From Tepidibacillus_B infernus (GTDB lineage Bacteria > Bacillota > Bacilli > Tepidibacillales > Tepidibacillaceae), in the NCBI RefSeq assembly GCF_048898065.1, contig NZ_JBLWFI010000001.1, positions 2,286,155 to 2,350,154 of the forward strand: DNA of 64,000 bases, read 5' to 3'. The notes under the pieces are model-generated. The model searched no databases, was not told the DNA's origin, and was given only the letters and a program-made list of their open reading frames with translations. The position numbers and the translations under genes were made by a program. Shown here piece by piece: positions 36,384 to 45,081 of the stretch. Position 1 is the first letter of the stretch. Each line of letters opens with the position of its first letter.

Positions 36384-37304
36384 TTGAGGAGAAAAAAGAA
36401 GAAATCAAATTTATTTACTATTTTAATTTTATCTAATACTGATAAGCCTGTAATACGTTTGAAATTACCGAAAGTAAGTATCTATATAATGTTTTTATTT
36501 GTATTCATTGCTATAGTAATTCTATTTTATGTTTTTAATATAAATAATCAACTACAACAAGAGAATGTCTTGCTATCTAATAATCTTAATATTCAAACAA
36601 ACAAAATAGATGAGTTACAAGAAAAAATAAAAACTATGGAAGACACTACAACTAAAGCCCAAATCAAAATAAATGAACTTGAAGAAATTGAATCCCAAAT
36701 GAAAGAATACATGATGGAACTGTCTGATAATATGGACCCACGTGGGGGGATTAGTATACCGATTCCCGAGATAGAATTTGAAAATACTCAAGAAGAACCT
36801 ATAAATTCTGATTTACTTTCTATTAAATTAATTGAAAGGTATAAACAAGCCATTGCTGAGATGGAAAGAACAAACAACAAATTAAAGCAGCTTCCAACTG
36901 CTTGGCCAGCAAGTACTAATACCATTACATCAAGATTCGGTATACGTAAAGACCCATTTACTAATGTATCTTCTTTCCATACTGGAATTGATCTTGCAGG
37001 GCCTACGGGAAATCCTGTTTATGCAGGCGCAGACGGTAAAGTAATTTTAGCCGAATATTATGGCGGATACGGCAAAACAATTATTATTCGTCATTCAAAT
37101 ACGTATAAAACACTTTACGGCCATCTTTCAGAAATAAAGGTTAAACAAGGAGACTCAGTAAAAAAGGGAGAAATTATAGGTTTAATTGGAAATACTGGAC
37201 GAAGTAGTGGCCCACACCTCCATTATGAAGTGTTTAAAAATGGAAAACCTATTGATCCATATCCTTATATGAATTTTTTAAAACATAACGAAGAAAAACT
37301 TTAA
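36384..37304 (+). CDS. Membrane-anchored M23 (LytM) metallopeptidase
   Basis: A 306-residue peptidoglycan endopeptidase. A basic N-terminus, one membrane helix (IYIMFLFVFIAIVILFYVF, about 32-50), a coiled-coil stretch (about 52-110) and a C-terminal M23 domain (about 185-300). The zinc ligands are visible: HTGIDLAG (HxxxD) and GPHLHYEVF (HxH). Start is TTG 36384 with AAAGGGGAG about 13 nt upstream. It is 26 bp before bactofilin; M23 peptidases paired with bactofilin set cell shape in Helicobacter and other bacteria, which suggests localised wall cutting here. Confidence 0.9.
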   Translation: MRRKKKKSNLFTILILSNTDKPVIRLKLPKVSIYIMFLFVFIAIVILFYVFNINNQLQQENVLLSNNLNIQTNKIDELQEKIKTMEDTTTKAQIKINELEEIESQMKEYMMELSDNMDPRGGISIPIPEIEFENTQEEPINSDLLSIKLIERYKQAIAEMERTNNKLKQLPTAWPASTNTITSRFGIRKDPFTNVSSFHTGIDLAGPTGNPVYAGADGKVILAEYYGGYGKTIIIRHSNTYKTLYGHLSEIKVKQGDSVKKGEIIGLIGNTGRSSGPHLHYEVFKNGKPIDPYPYMNFLKHNEEKL

Positions 37305-37330
37305 CATTCTCCCAGGAAAGGAAGCTGTAT

Positions 37331-37744
37331 ATGTTTAAAGTAAAAAATGATAAAGCCTTTGAGATCAACACTATTATTGGTTCAGAAACTATCATTGAAG
37401 GAAAGATAAAACTTGAAGGAAGTATACGTATTGATGGGAAAATCTATGGGGAAGTTGATAGTACTGGTGACATTTTCATCGGAAAAGAAGGCTATGTTGA
37501 ACCATCTATTAAAGGAAAAAACATAATCATTGCTGGTGAAGTAAAAGGGAACTTATATACTTCTGGAAAAGTACATATTCAACCAAGTGGTAAGTTAACT
37601 GGAAGCGCAACAACAGAAGGAATTATCATCGATGATGGAGGAATATTTAACGGAGAAAGCATTATGGTTCAAAGCGACACTCAACCCTTAGCGAATAAAA
37701 AGAAAGCTGCTATAAAAACTAATAATGAGGTGGTAAATGAATGA
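37331..37744 (+). CDS. Bactofilin (polymer-forming cytoskeletal protein)
   Basis: 137 aa. The central DUF583 right-handed beta-helix (about 15-115) shows the regular Gly/Ile pattern, for example IIGSETIIEGKIKLEGSIRI and DGKIYGEVDSTGDIFIGKEG. Bactofilins polymerise without nucleotide into filaments at the inner membrane and recruit wall enzymes. ATG 37331 has AGGAAAGGAAG upstream. It pairs with the M23 gene. Confidence 0.92.
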   Translation: MFKVKNDKAFEINTIIGSETIIEGKIKLEGSIRIDGKIYGEVDSTGDIFIGKEGYVEPSIKGKNIIIAGEVKGNLYTSGKVHIQPSGKLTGSATTEGIIIDDGGIFNGESIMVQSDTQPLANKKKAAIKTNNEVVNE

Positions 37745-37856
37745 GAAGTTGAAAGCCTTTTCTGGAATAAAAAAGATTTTACAATCAAAAATTCATAAAA
37801 ACAAAACAAAAAAAATTAATTCGATCACAAATAAATTATTGTTTTCGAGAAAATAA
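37737..37856 (+). CDS. Short basic ORF overlapping the bactofilin stop (possibly truncated gene)
   Basis: Overlaps the last 8 nt of bactofilin and encodes 39 residues, 14 of them Lys or Arg, starting MNEKLKAFSGIKKILQ. GAGGTGG lies 3 nt before the ATG. Its stop falls within the decayed hsp20 block that begins at 37847, so the original 3' end may have been lost at that junction. Family unknown; it may not be expressed. Confidence 0.35.
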   Translation: MNEKLKAFSGIKKILQSKIHKNKTKKINSITNKLLFSRK

Positions 37857-38036
37857 TACGCCATCTTGAAAACGTAAGAAGGGAATTAGACCGTTTGTTT
37901 CACCAAATATTTTCCAACATTTTAGATAGATTCCCAAGATTTTGGCACACCAAGAATTGATGTTGATTTCCATTAAATAATTTTAAGGCTACCTCATATG
38001 AGTCGTTATTTAACGACGTTTTGAGATAGCCTCTCT
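37847..38036 (+). pseudogene. Decayed hsp20 copy with terminator
   Basis: GAGAAAATAATAC matches the leader of the intact hsp20 (30111-30123). It then jumps to CGCCATCTTGAAAACGTAAG (30181 onward), then to CCCAAGATTTTGGCACACC, then to GATGTTGATTTCCATTAAAT at the gene end, and finally the AGGCTACCTCA...TGAGATAGCCT hairpin followed by CTCTTTTTTC. Three internal deletions are present. It is the partner of the intact gene at 30154. Confidence 0.88.
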
Positions 38037-38111
38037 TTTTTCAATTGTTTGATTTATAGTTTCACGACATGCTGAAAGTAATTTCTTCCCCTACCTAAGA
38101 AGCGGGTTGGG

Positions 38112-38783
38112 TTAAATTGGCAATAATGCAACGGATTCCCTCGCTTCAAGAAATTCAATCATTTCATTCCACGACTTCGGCTTGTTTGATAAGACGGAAT
38201 AATAACGTTTCAAAAACTTCACGACAAGAGCCGTTTGCAATTTATCCATGTTATCATCTGTTGGAAGAAAACAAAGGTCAAGCCCTGTTACGGCTTCTCC
38301 ATCATTGTTCCAGGATGGGTGGACATAAGCGAAATCGAGGCGCTTATATCCAAGGTGAGACAATACCTCCCTACGAACATAGGGATCCATGGTTTTAACC
38401 CCGCCAAATTCATAATGCTCGATTCGATAGGGATCATAAATTTCGGCAAACATACCATATAATTGCTTTCCATTTGCCGCAGCCAAGGAGTTCAAATCCT
38501 CCAACCTCTTTTGAACTAAAAATCGGCCAATACTAAGTCCTGCTTGGCCAATAATCGTAAAATCTGTCATCGCCACATTATAATCCTCGTAATAGCGATA
38601 TTCCGTTGCACCGACTACATTCCCTTCGTGAACAGCAACAAACACACGAATTCCCGGATCTTCCAAAGGCTCCTTCCACAGATCGAATTCCAATACTTCT
38701 TCGGGAGGAAAAACATGTTGCATCAATTGATGCATTTTTTTAAACAAAGGATCTTCAATACTCGTAATTCTGCGATATTCCAT
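38112..38783 (-). CDS. GNAT-like acetyltransferase
   Basis: A 223-residue protein with a GNAT-like layout: FVAVHEGNVVGATEYRYYED as the central beta-strand pair and IGRFLVQKRLEDLNSLAAAN in the acetyl-CoA-binding helix region. No canonical QxxGxG/A loop is clear, so this is a divergent member. ATG 38783 has AAGGAGAATGATGAA upstream. It is the last of three co-directional genes (nitrilase family, GNAT, this). Fragments of the same gene occur at 30652-30705. Confidence 0.72.
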   Translation of the reverse strand: MEYRRITSIEDPLFKKMHQLMQHVFPPEEVLEFDLWKEPLEDPGIRVFVAVHEGNVVGATEYRYYEDYNVAMTDFTIIGQAGLSIGRFLVQKRLEDLNSLAAANGKQLYGMFAEIYDPYRIEHYEFGGVKTMDPYVRREVLSHLGYKRLDFAYVHPSWNNDGEAVTGLDLCFLPTDDNMDKLQTALVVKFLKRYYSVLSNKPKSWNEMIEFLEARESVALLPI

Positions 38784-38799
38784 TTCATCATTCTCCTTA

Positions 38800-39474
38800 T
38801 TAAAATTTAGGTGTATAAAAAGGATTTTTCCATTCCATCAGTGCTGCATAATTAAAAGATTCTTCATCCTCTAAATAGTTAGCCACCACTTTAACAGGAG
38901 TGCGGCCGCATCGAAGCAGGAAGGTAATAACAGGATCCTTCAATTCTCCTTTTACGACAGCTTCGAGGTATTGTTCCGCCGTCATCTCATCAGCTTTTTT
39001 ATGATAGCCAGGCATTCTACCTCCGCCTAGCAGACGTTCCAATCCCAATTGAACAACGACTTCATACATGGATAGCATCAGCCATTTCCCCAGCCCTAAT
39101 TTACGATAAGCAGGGCGCACACCAATATCAACGACATAAAGCGTATTCCCGTTCGGATTATGGTTACGAATATATCCATTATCTGTGATCTCTTCCCATG
39201 TATGTTCCGGATGGTTAGGGTCAAAATCAACAATTAATCCTGTCATTGATCCCGCAATTTCACCATCAACCTCCACACATAAAGCACCCTCTGGAAAGAG
39301 CGTAACATGGTTTTTCAGTTGTTCCGTGTTCCACCATAAATCAGACGGGAATGGTGGTGGAAAACTTTCCTGCTGGATGCGGATTAATCCAGAAAAGTCC
39401 TTTTCTTCATAATTTCGGATGACCGCCGGAATAGGTTGATCTTGGTCAAAAACATAGATCTCTTTTCGATACAT
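38800..39474 (-). CDS. GNAT-family N-acetyltransferase
   Basis: Acetyl-CoA dependent acetyltransferase. The GNAT core reads LCVEVDGEIAGSMTGLIVD, then LYVVDIGVRPAYRKLGLGKW, in which RKLGLG is the pyrophosphate-binding loop. ATG 39474 has AGGAGGT upstream and is chosen over 39573, which lacks a site and overlaps the hydrolase gene; this gives 224 aa. The acceptor is unknown. It is 34 bp after the carbon-nitrogen hydrolase gene; Bacillus YhcX carries a GNAT domain and a hydrolase domain fused, so the two activities probably work together. Confidence 0.88.
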   Translation of the reverse strand: MYRKEIYVFDQDQPIPAVIRNYEEKDFSGLIRIQQESFPPPFPSDLWWNTEQLKNHVTLFPEGALCVEVDGEIAGSMTGLIVDFDPNHPEHTWEEITDNGYIRNHNPNGNTLYVVDIGVRPAYRKLGLGKWLMLSMYEVVVQLGLERLLGGGRMPGYHKKADEMTAEQYLEAVVKGELKDPVITFLLRCGRTPVKVVANYLEDEESFNYAALMEWKNPFYTPKF

Positions 39475-39508
39475 TCTTCTACCTCCTCTTAAAGCAACTA
39501 GCCTCTCC

Positions 39509-40366
39509 TTATTTCCAATCTGGATAGAGATCGATACGTCGATCACGCCAGGTGGTGACGGATCCGCTTTCACGAACTTGATATAACAATTCTAAATCCA
39601 GATCTGCGGTGACAATCATATCCTGATTGATTTCTCCTTCGACTAAGATGCCTCGAGGCGGGAACGGGATATCGTTAGGTGTAATAATCGCTGCTTGACC
39701 GTAATTCGCTCGCATAAAGTCAACTGTGGGAAGAGAACCCACTGTACCTGTGGTGACAACATAGACTTGGTTTTCTACCGCCCTCGCATGGCTGGTGTAA
39801 CGGACACGATGGAATCCATGTTGATCATCAGTACAAGAAGGAACGAAAATTACATCAGCTCCCTTAGCCTTTGCCATTCGAACGATTTCTGGAAATTCGA
39901 TATCATAACAAGTTAAAATGGCGATAGTTCCCTTGTCGGTCTCGAACACTTGTAGGCCATCGCCAGGAGACATGTTCCATTCCTTTACTTCTGTCGGAGT
40001 GATATGAAGCTTTGGCTGTTCGGCAACTCTTCCGTCTGGATAGAATAAATGAGCAACGTTGTATAATCGGTCACCCTTACGGATCACATGGGTTCCCCCG
40101 ATAATGTGCATCTTTGTTTGCTTCGCAAAAGATGAAAATAAATCCTGGTACTGCTCGGTGAAATCGGGTAATTCATTGATGGTTAAGGCTTTTCCTTGAT
40201 TGTTACCGATAGACATCAATTGAGTTGTAAAAAACTCGGGGAATAAAACAAACTCAGCGCCGAATTCCTCAGCTGTTTTAATATAATGCTCAGATTGCTT
40301 AGCGAAATCTTCAAACGAATGTATGGTATGAAGGTGATATTGTACTGCTGACACTCTTATTTTCAT
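39509..40366 (-). CDS. Carbon-nitrogen hydrolase (nitrilase superfamily)
   Basis: Amidase-type hydrolase, 285 aa. The Glu-Lys-Cys triad is visible in LFPEFF, PKLHITP and ILTCYDIEFPEIVRMAK; the region CTDDQHGFHRVRYTSHARAV is family-typical. ATG 40366 has GGAGGAAGGAACTA upstream and is preferred to 40429. First gene of the hydrolase-GNAT-GNAT unit. The substrate is unknown. Confidence 0.9.
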   Translation of the reverse strand: MKIRVSAVQYHLHTIHSFEDFAKQSEHYIKTAEEFGAEFVLFPEFFTTQLMSIGNNQGKALTINELPDFTEQYQDLFSSFAKQTKMHIIGGTHVIRKGDRLYNVAHLFYPDGRVAEQPKLHITPTEVKEWNMSPGDGLQVFETDKGTIAILTCYDIEFPEIVRMAKAKGADVIFVPSCTDDQHGFHRVRYTSHARAVENQVYVVTTGTVGSLPTVDFMRANYGQAAIITPNDIPFPPRGILVEGEINQDMIVTADLDLELLYQVRESGSVTTWRDRRIDLYPDWK

Positions 40367-40526
40367 TAGTTCCTTCCTCCTATGGTTTAGAGTCAAATAA
40401 TTCGGAGAGTGCGAAAGGTCATAGTTCATTTTATATTATAAAAAGCCTGGAATGTTTATCAATCCTCACTGTTTAATTGCTATTAATGTAGATCAGGTTG
40501 CATCGTGAAAAACCAGTGAAAAAATG

Positions 40527-41435
40527 TCAATAATCATTCATATTTAATTCAGATAAGGCTTCATTCTTCCGCAAGATATCCAAAAAAACCTCCATGGCTT
40601 TTGTATGAAATTGTGTGGCTTGCGTGATTAACGAAAATTTGCGGGAAACGGGAAGTCCATTTATTTTTAACATCTTTAAAGTACCCAGTGAGATTTCTTT
40701 TCGAACAGCCCAGTGTGAAAGTAATGTGATACCTAAACCCTCTTTTACAGATTCTTTAATAATTTGAGTACTGCCAAATTCCATGATGTTATGCGGATGA
40801 AGCTGGAATTTGGCAAACATTTTTTCGGTTGCCTCGCGTGTCCCTGAACCTTCTTCTCGGACAATCCATGTTTCTTTACTTAATTCCGATATTTGTATTT
40901 CCTTTCGATTCGCAAATCGATGGTTGGCTGAGATAATGATAAACATGAGATCCTCTGCAATTGGTTCAATATGTAGCTTCTCATGTTTAAAGTTCCCTTC
41001 TACAATTCCAATATCCAATTGATGACTGGCGACCAGTTCCGCGATTTCTTTTGTATTGCCAATGGTAATGGTTGGCTTGATCAATGGATATTGCTCGCGC
41101 AAGTGTGCAATAATGTGGGGAAGTACATATTCACCATATGTAGAACTTGCCCCTATTGGTAAATTCCCACTAGCAGTATGCATTAAATCATCCACCAGAC
41201 ACTGCATTCGAGTATAGAGTCCCAATATTTCTTTTGCGTGATGGTACACAATTTCTCCTGCTTTATTTAATCGTACATATTTATTGTTTCGTTCCAAAAG
41301 TTTCGTCCCAACCATTCGTTCAAATGTTTGAATGTATTGACTGACTGCTGGTTGGGTCATGTGCAATTCTTCTGCCGCACGTGTGAAATTCTCCTTTTCT
41401 GCTACGGTAACAAAAACAAGTAACGATTGATCCAA
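40527..41435 (-). CDS. LysR-family transcriptional regulator
   Basis: N-terminal winged helix (FTRAAEELHMTQPAVSQYIQ) and a periplasmic-binding-like effector domain (about 90-300), 302 aa. The effector part resembles CysL/YeiE-type regulators. Start is taken as TTG 41435, giving LDQSLLVFVTVAEKENF, with GGGGGG 8 nt upstream; a longer start at 41471 would cover that site. It is divergent from the YeiH-like transporter, so it probably controls the plus-strand yeiH-uspA-mdh genes. Confidence 0.9.
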   Translation of the reverse strand: MDQSLLVFVTVAEKENFTRAAEELHMTQPAVSQYIQTFERMVGTKLLERNNKYVRLNKAGEIVYHHAKEILGLYTRMQCLVDDLMHTASGNLPIGASSTYGEYVLPHIIAHLREQYPLIKPTITIGNTKEIAELVASHQLDIGIVEGNFKHEKLHIEPIAEDLMFIIISANHRFANRKEIQISELSKETWIVREEGSGTREATEKMFAKFQLHPHNIMEFGSTQIIKESVKEGLGITLLSHWAVRKEISLGTLKMLKINGLPVSRKFSLITQATQFHTKAMEVFLDILRKNEALSELNMNDY

Positions 41436-41576
41436 TATGACTTCCCCCCCACCGATTTTAAAAATACTCAATATTTATTATACCATTTTACTTATTATTA
41501 TCATCATAATGATTTATTTTCCTTATCTCAAGATGCACATTATCATGGAACTGTAAAGAATAATGGAGGTGATGGA

Positions 41577-42623
41577 ATGGCTCAAGTAAAAAACAGCGTG
41601 CCATTAACAGTTGGGGCCAGAATATCAAAGGTAGATCTAAACAAGTTAAATTTATGGATGGGCGGAATTGCTTTTACGTTTGTCATTGCTTTTATGGGTT
41701 ATGGGCTAGCAAAGGTACCAGGGTTTGATCATGTTGGTCAACTCGCATCTGCGATCATCATTGCTGTTGTGTATCGTCAAATTTTTGGATATCCAGAACC
41801 TATACGTCCTGGGATCCAATTTTCAGCAAAAAAATTATTACGGCTTGCCATTATCTTGTTTGGTTTAAAGCTAAATATCGACATTGTTATTCATCAGGGA
41901 CTTGGTTTGCTTGTACGTGATGTCGGAACGATTGTTTTCTCCATTTTCCTGACGGTTTTATTAGCGAAATGGTTAAAAGCCGATTCGTCCTTATCCCTTC
42001 TTCTTGGAATCGGTACAGGGGTTTGCGGTGCAGCTGCCATTGCTGCAGTATCCCCTATTCTAAAAGCTAAAGATGAAGATACAGCGATTGGAGCCGGGAT
42101 TATTGCCTTAGTAGGTACTGTATTTGCCATCGCATACACCATTTTAAGACCTTTTATCGACTTAACGGGCATTCAATACGGTATCTGGTCGGGTGTAAGC
42201 TTACACGAGATTGCGCATGTTGCATTAGCGGCGGCTCCTGCTGGTCAAGACGCATTGGCAATTGGCTTATTGGCAAAATTGGGGCGGGTCTTCCTACTTG
42301 TTCCACTCAGTTTTATCTTGATGTATTGGATGAAACGTAGAGGGAAAGAACAATCAGACACAAAAATCGAGTTCCCTTGGTTCTTGATTGGATTTATCGT
42401 AATGAGTTTCTTCGGCAGCTATGTTCTTGGCAAACATCTATACGTTCCGAAGACTGTGATGAACGATGTAGCGGATTTTACAACATTTGTTTTAACCATG
42501 GCAATGGTGGGACTCGGGGTAAATGTAAGCCTTAAAGATCTCCGAACGAAAGCATTGCGACCGCTTATTGCTATGTCGATTACGTCGGTCGTTCTATCCT
42601 TCTTAACGTTTGTTGCCATGTAA
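41577..42623 (+). CDS. YeiH/UPF0324-family membrane transporter
   Basis: A 348-residue protein with about ten membrane helices of the putative sulfate/sulfite exporter family (YeiH, Bacillus YwfM-neighbour type). Family motifs are LLGIGTGVCGAAAIAAVSPI and WSGVSLHEIAHVALAAAP. ATG 41577 has GGAGGTGATGGA upstream, well inside the longer frame from 41427. Its divergent LysR neighbour matches the yeiH-yeiE and ywfM-cysL arrangement, which points to a sulfur oxyanion, though the substrate is not established. Confidence 0.9.
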   Translation: MAQVKNSVPLTVGARISKVDLNKLNLWMGGIAFTFVIAFMGYGLAKVPGFDHVGQLASAIIIAVVYRQIFGYPEPIRPGIQFSAKKLLRLAIILFGLKLNIDIVIHQGLGLLVRDVGTIVFSIFLTVLLAKWLKADSSLSLLLGIGTGVCGAAAIAAVSPILKAKDEDTAIGAGIIALVGTVFAIAYTILRPFIDLTGIQYGIWSGVSLHEIAHVALAAAPAGQDALAIGLLAKLGRVFLLVPLSFILMYWMKRRGKEQSDTKIEFPWFLIGFIVMSFFGSYVLGKHLYVPKTVMNDVADFTTFVLTMAMVGLGVNVSLKDLRTKALRPLIAMSITSVVLSFLTFVAM

Positions 42624-42659
42624 TTGGTTTTTATACAACGAATGAGAGGGTGGTTATAA

Positions 42660-43082
42660 ATGAAAAGAATTTTATTTGCAACTGATGGTTCGGAATACTC
42701 TGAACATGCGGCACGGATGACAGGGGAATTTTTAGACGCTTGGCCTGAAGCAACTGCTATTGTTTTATACGTCACTGCCAAAGAAAATTATGCTTATGAC
42801 TTAGTGCCTGATGTAGTCGATCGCTATGAAGAACACCTTGCGCAACAAATTCAAACCGATGTTATGGAACGCTTATTTGACAAATGGCAAAATCGTGTTC
42901 AATTCTTGCATCTTACGGGGCATCCGAGCATTACAATCTGTGAGGTTGCCAAAAAAAAGCAGGCAGATTTAATTGTTGTAGGAAGTCATGGGAGAGGCAT
43001 GGTTGATCGTGCCTTATTAGGCAGTGTTTCACAAGGTGTTTTGCACCGTTCACATATTCCTGTCCTTGTTGTAAGGAAATAA
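42660..43082 (+). CDS. Universal stress protein (UspA family)
   Basis: 140 aa single-domain Usp. The N-terminus [20 protein letters not shown] and the ATP-binding loop [20 protein letters not shown] followed by [13 protein letters not shown] are both intact, so it is likely an ATP-binding member. GAGAGGGTGG precedes ATG 42660. It sits between the YeiH-like transporter and malate dehydrogenase, 36 and 23 bp away, forming an operon. Confidence 0.92.
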   Translation: MKRILFATDGSEYSEHAARMTGEFLDAWPEATAIVLYVTAKENYAYDLVPDVVDRYEEHLAQQIQTDVMERLFDKWQNRVQFLHLTGHPSITICEVAKKKQADLIVVGSHGRGMVDRALLGSVSQGVLHRSHIPVLVVRK

Positions 43083-43105
43083 AATGTAAAAGGGAGATGT
43101 TATTT

Positions 43106-44029
43106 ATGAAACGCCCAAAAATTACAATTGTCGGTGCTGGGAATGTTGGAGCTACACTTGCACACTTAACTTTATTAAAAAAATTAGGTGATGTTGTACT
43201 TATTGATATTGCGGAAGGTATTCCTCAAGGGAAGGCACTTGATATGCAAGAATCGGCTCCTGTTGAATCTTTGAGCGCAAATATACTTGGCACGAATGAC
43301 TACCAAAATACAAAGGATTCGGATATGATTGTGATCACTGCAGGAATCGCAAGAAAACCTGGAATGAGCCGTGATGATTTACTTGAAACTAACATCAAAG
43401 TGGTTCGGCAAGTCGTGCAACAATCCGCACCATTGTCGCCAAACGCATTTCTGATTTTAGTCACCAATCCATCGGATGTCATGGCACAAGTTGCACTTCA
43501 AGAAAGTGGTTTTGCCCCTGAAAAAGTAATCGGACTTGGAGGCGTTCTGGATTCTGCTCGTTTTAGAACCTTTATTGCTCAAGAACTTGGAGTGTCCTAT
43601 CGAGATGTGACCGCATTTGTACTCGGTGGTCATGGCGATGATATGGTTCCGCTAGCTCGCTACTCCTATGCAGGCGGAATTCCTATCGAGACGTTACTTA
43701 CCAAAGAGAAGATAGACAGCCTAGTTGAGCGGACGCGTTTTGGTGGCGGAGAAATCGTGAACCTATTGAAAACAGGAAGTGCCTATTATGCTCCTGGTTC
43801 ATCGATCGTATCTATGATGGAAGCCATTTTACTTGATGAAAAACGAATTATGCCTGTTTCCGCATTTGTAAATGGCAAATACGGAGTAGATGGTTTGTTT
43901 CTAGGAGTCCCTGTAGTGCTTGGCGCAAAAGGCGTTGAACAAGTGCTTGAGATTCAATTAACGGAAGAAGAACATAAAGGGCTCATGAAATCGGCAGAAG
44001 GGGTTAAACGATTACTTAAACAAATGTAA
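43106..44029 (+). CDS. mdh: Malate dehydrogenase (LDH-like type)
   Basis: NAD-dependent malate/oxaloacetate enzyme, 307 aa. Motifs: [12 protein letters not shown] for [23 protein letters not shown] with the substrate-binding Arg typical of malate rather than lactate dehydrogenase, LVTNPSDVM, and [14 protein letters not shown] with the catalytic His. ATG 43106 has GGGAGATG upstream; ATG 43097 lies too near that site. It follows uspA and precedes a strong terminator. A TCA-cycle mdh is normally beside citrate synthase and isocitrate dehydrogenase; here it is in a LysR/YeiH context, so it may be a second or condition-specific enzyme. Confidence 0.9.
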   Translation: MKRPKITIVGAGNVGATLAHLTLLKKLGDVVLIDIAEGIPQGKALDMQESAPVESLSANILGTNDYQNTKDSDMIVITAGIARKPGMSRDDLLETNIKVVRQVVQQSAPLSPNAFLILVTNPSDVMAQVALQESGFAPEKVIGLGGVLDSARFRTFIAQELGVSYRDVTAFVLGGHGDDMVPLARYSYAGGIPIETLLTKEKIDSLVERTRFGGGEIVNLLKTGSAYYAPGSSIVSMMEAILLDEKRIMPVSAFVNGKYGVDGLFLGVPVVLGAKGVEQVLEIQLTEEEHKGLMKSAEGVKRLLKQM

Positions 44030-44046
44030 CATAGTTGATACAAAGA

Positions 44047-44084
44047 GACTAGTTGCCTGACCATGGTTAGGAACTAGTCTTTTT
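44047..44084 (+). terminator. Terminator after mdh
   Basis: AGACTAGTT and AACTAGTCT with an inner CCT/AGG pair, followed by TTTTTG. Confidence 0.88.
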
Positions 44085-44135
44085 GTATTGGAATATTGTA
44101 ATAAGCAAAAAGCCGTACATTTTGTACGACAAATT

Positions 44136-44391
44136 TTATAAGCCTTCATATACCTGGCCTCTATTTCCGATATCTATAACCAGTATTATAAGTTTCTTAT
44201 CATTCTTAGTAAAAAAGACTCTGATATCTCCAATTCTAAGTCTATAATATTCATTACCTTTTAACTTCTTTACGTCACCCTTAGGTAATCCATAAATGGC
44301 AGATAAAATTCTCTTTCTTTGTTGAGTATCCTGTTTATTAATAAAACTTCAATGCATTTTTGTTTATGACAATTTTATAGTTCTGATTCAT
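44136..44391 (-). pseudogene. RelE/ParE-type toxin, frameshifted
   Basis: ATG 44391 reads MNQNYKIVINKNALKF and then stops. Skipping one base near 44343 gives NKQDTQQRKRILSAIYGLPK and on through KKLKGNEYYRLRIGDIRVFF to VIDIGNRGQVYEGL, a full RelE-fold C-terminus. One inserted base in a T run has destroyed the gene. It overlaps the 3' end of an antitoxin fragment, as in relBE loci. Confidence 0.82.
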
Positions 44392-44455
44392 TAATACCTA
44401 ACTCCTTCAGAACTTCTTCCATACTGACAAATTCAAATTTTTCTGGACTTTGTAC
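44375..44455 (-). pseudogene. RelB-like antitoxin, C-terminal fragment
   Basis: Encodes PEKFEFVSMEEVLKELGINE and SEL before the stop at 44375. This is the toxin-neutralising C-terminus of a RelB/Phd-type antitoxin. The DNA-binding N-terminus is missing; rlmH begins directly at the break (44456). Confidence 0.7.
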
Positions 44456-44935
44456 TTATTTATGATACGGTTCACCTCTATTGATCTTAAACGCTCTATA
44501 CACCTGTTCCAACAATATCAACCTCATCAATTGGTGGGGGAATGTCATTTTGGAAAAGGACAATAACATATTCGCTCGGTCATACACTTCTTTGGACAAG
44601 CCTAAGGAACCGCCGATCACAAAAACAATATGGCTTTTGCCATAGGTCATGAGCTGGTCTATTTCTTTTGCTAGCTGTTCGGAGTTTAGCATTTTGCCTT
44701 CAATGCCTAAGGCCACTACATAATCATCTTGCTTTATATTAGCAAGAATCCGTTCTCCTTCTTTTTGTTTTACCTGTTCCATTTCTGCTTCACTTAAGTT
44801 TTCTGGCGCTTTCTCATCGGCTAATTCGATGATTTGAACCTTGGTATATGCGGATAATCGTTTTTTATACTCTTCAATCCCTTGGATCAAATATTTTTCC
44901 TTTAACTTGCCAATACCGATAACCGTAATTTGCAT
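44456..44935 (-). CDS. rlmH: 23S rRNA pseudouridine-1915 N3-methyltransferase
   Basis: SPOUT-family methyltransferase acting on helix 69 of 23S rRNA. The 159 aa match the family length, with [14 protein letters not shown] at the start, the knot motif [11 protein letters not shown] and the fixed C-terminus [12 protein letters not shown] 44935 is chosen (GGAGG 11 nt upstream); a TTG at 44953 would add six residues not seen in relatives. Downstream of htrA as in other Bacillales. Confidence 0.96.
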   Translation of the reverse strand: MQITVIGIGKLKEKYLIQGIEEYKKRLSAYTKVQIIELADEKAPENLSEAEMEQVKQKEGERILANIKQDDYVVALGIEGKMLNSEQLAKEIDQLMTYGKSHIVFVIGGSLGLSKEVYDRANMLLSFSKMTFPHQLMRLILLEQVYRAFKINRGEPYHK

Positions 44936-45015
44936 ACTCCAACATACCTCCAATCTTCCAACATTATATCCAAGCTAGTTCCGTAAGATAAACTTACATG
45001 TCAGAAAATATCCAT

Positions 45016-45047
45016 AAAAAAACGCAAAGTCTGTCATTAGACTTTGC
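45016..45047 (-). terminator. Terminator after htrA
   Basis: On the minus strand GCAAAGTCT and AGACTTTGC flank a 6-base loop, followed by GTTTTTTT. Confidence 0.88.
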
Positions 45048-45081
45048 TGTTTTACTTTATCTCGTTTGTTCTTGAGCAGAT

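Noticed and set aside
38117..38810. Several plus-strand frames opposite the acetyltransferase gene
   Set aside because: They are shadows of a well-supported minus-strand gene, without ribosome binding sites.
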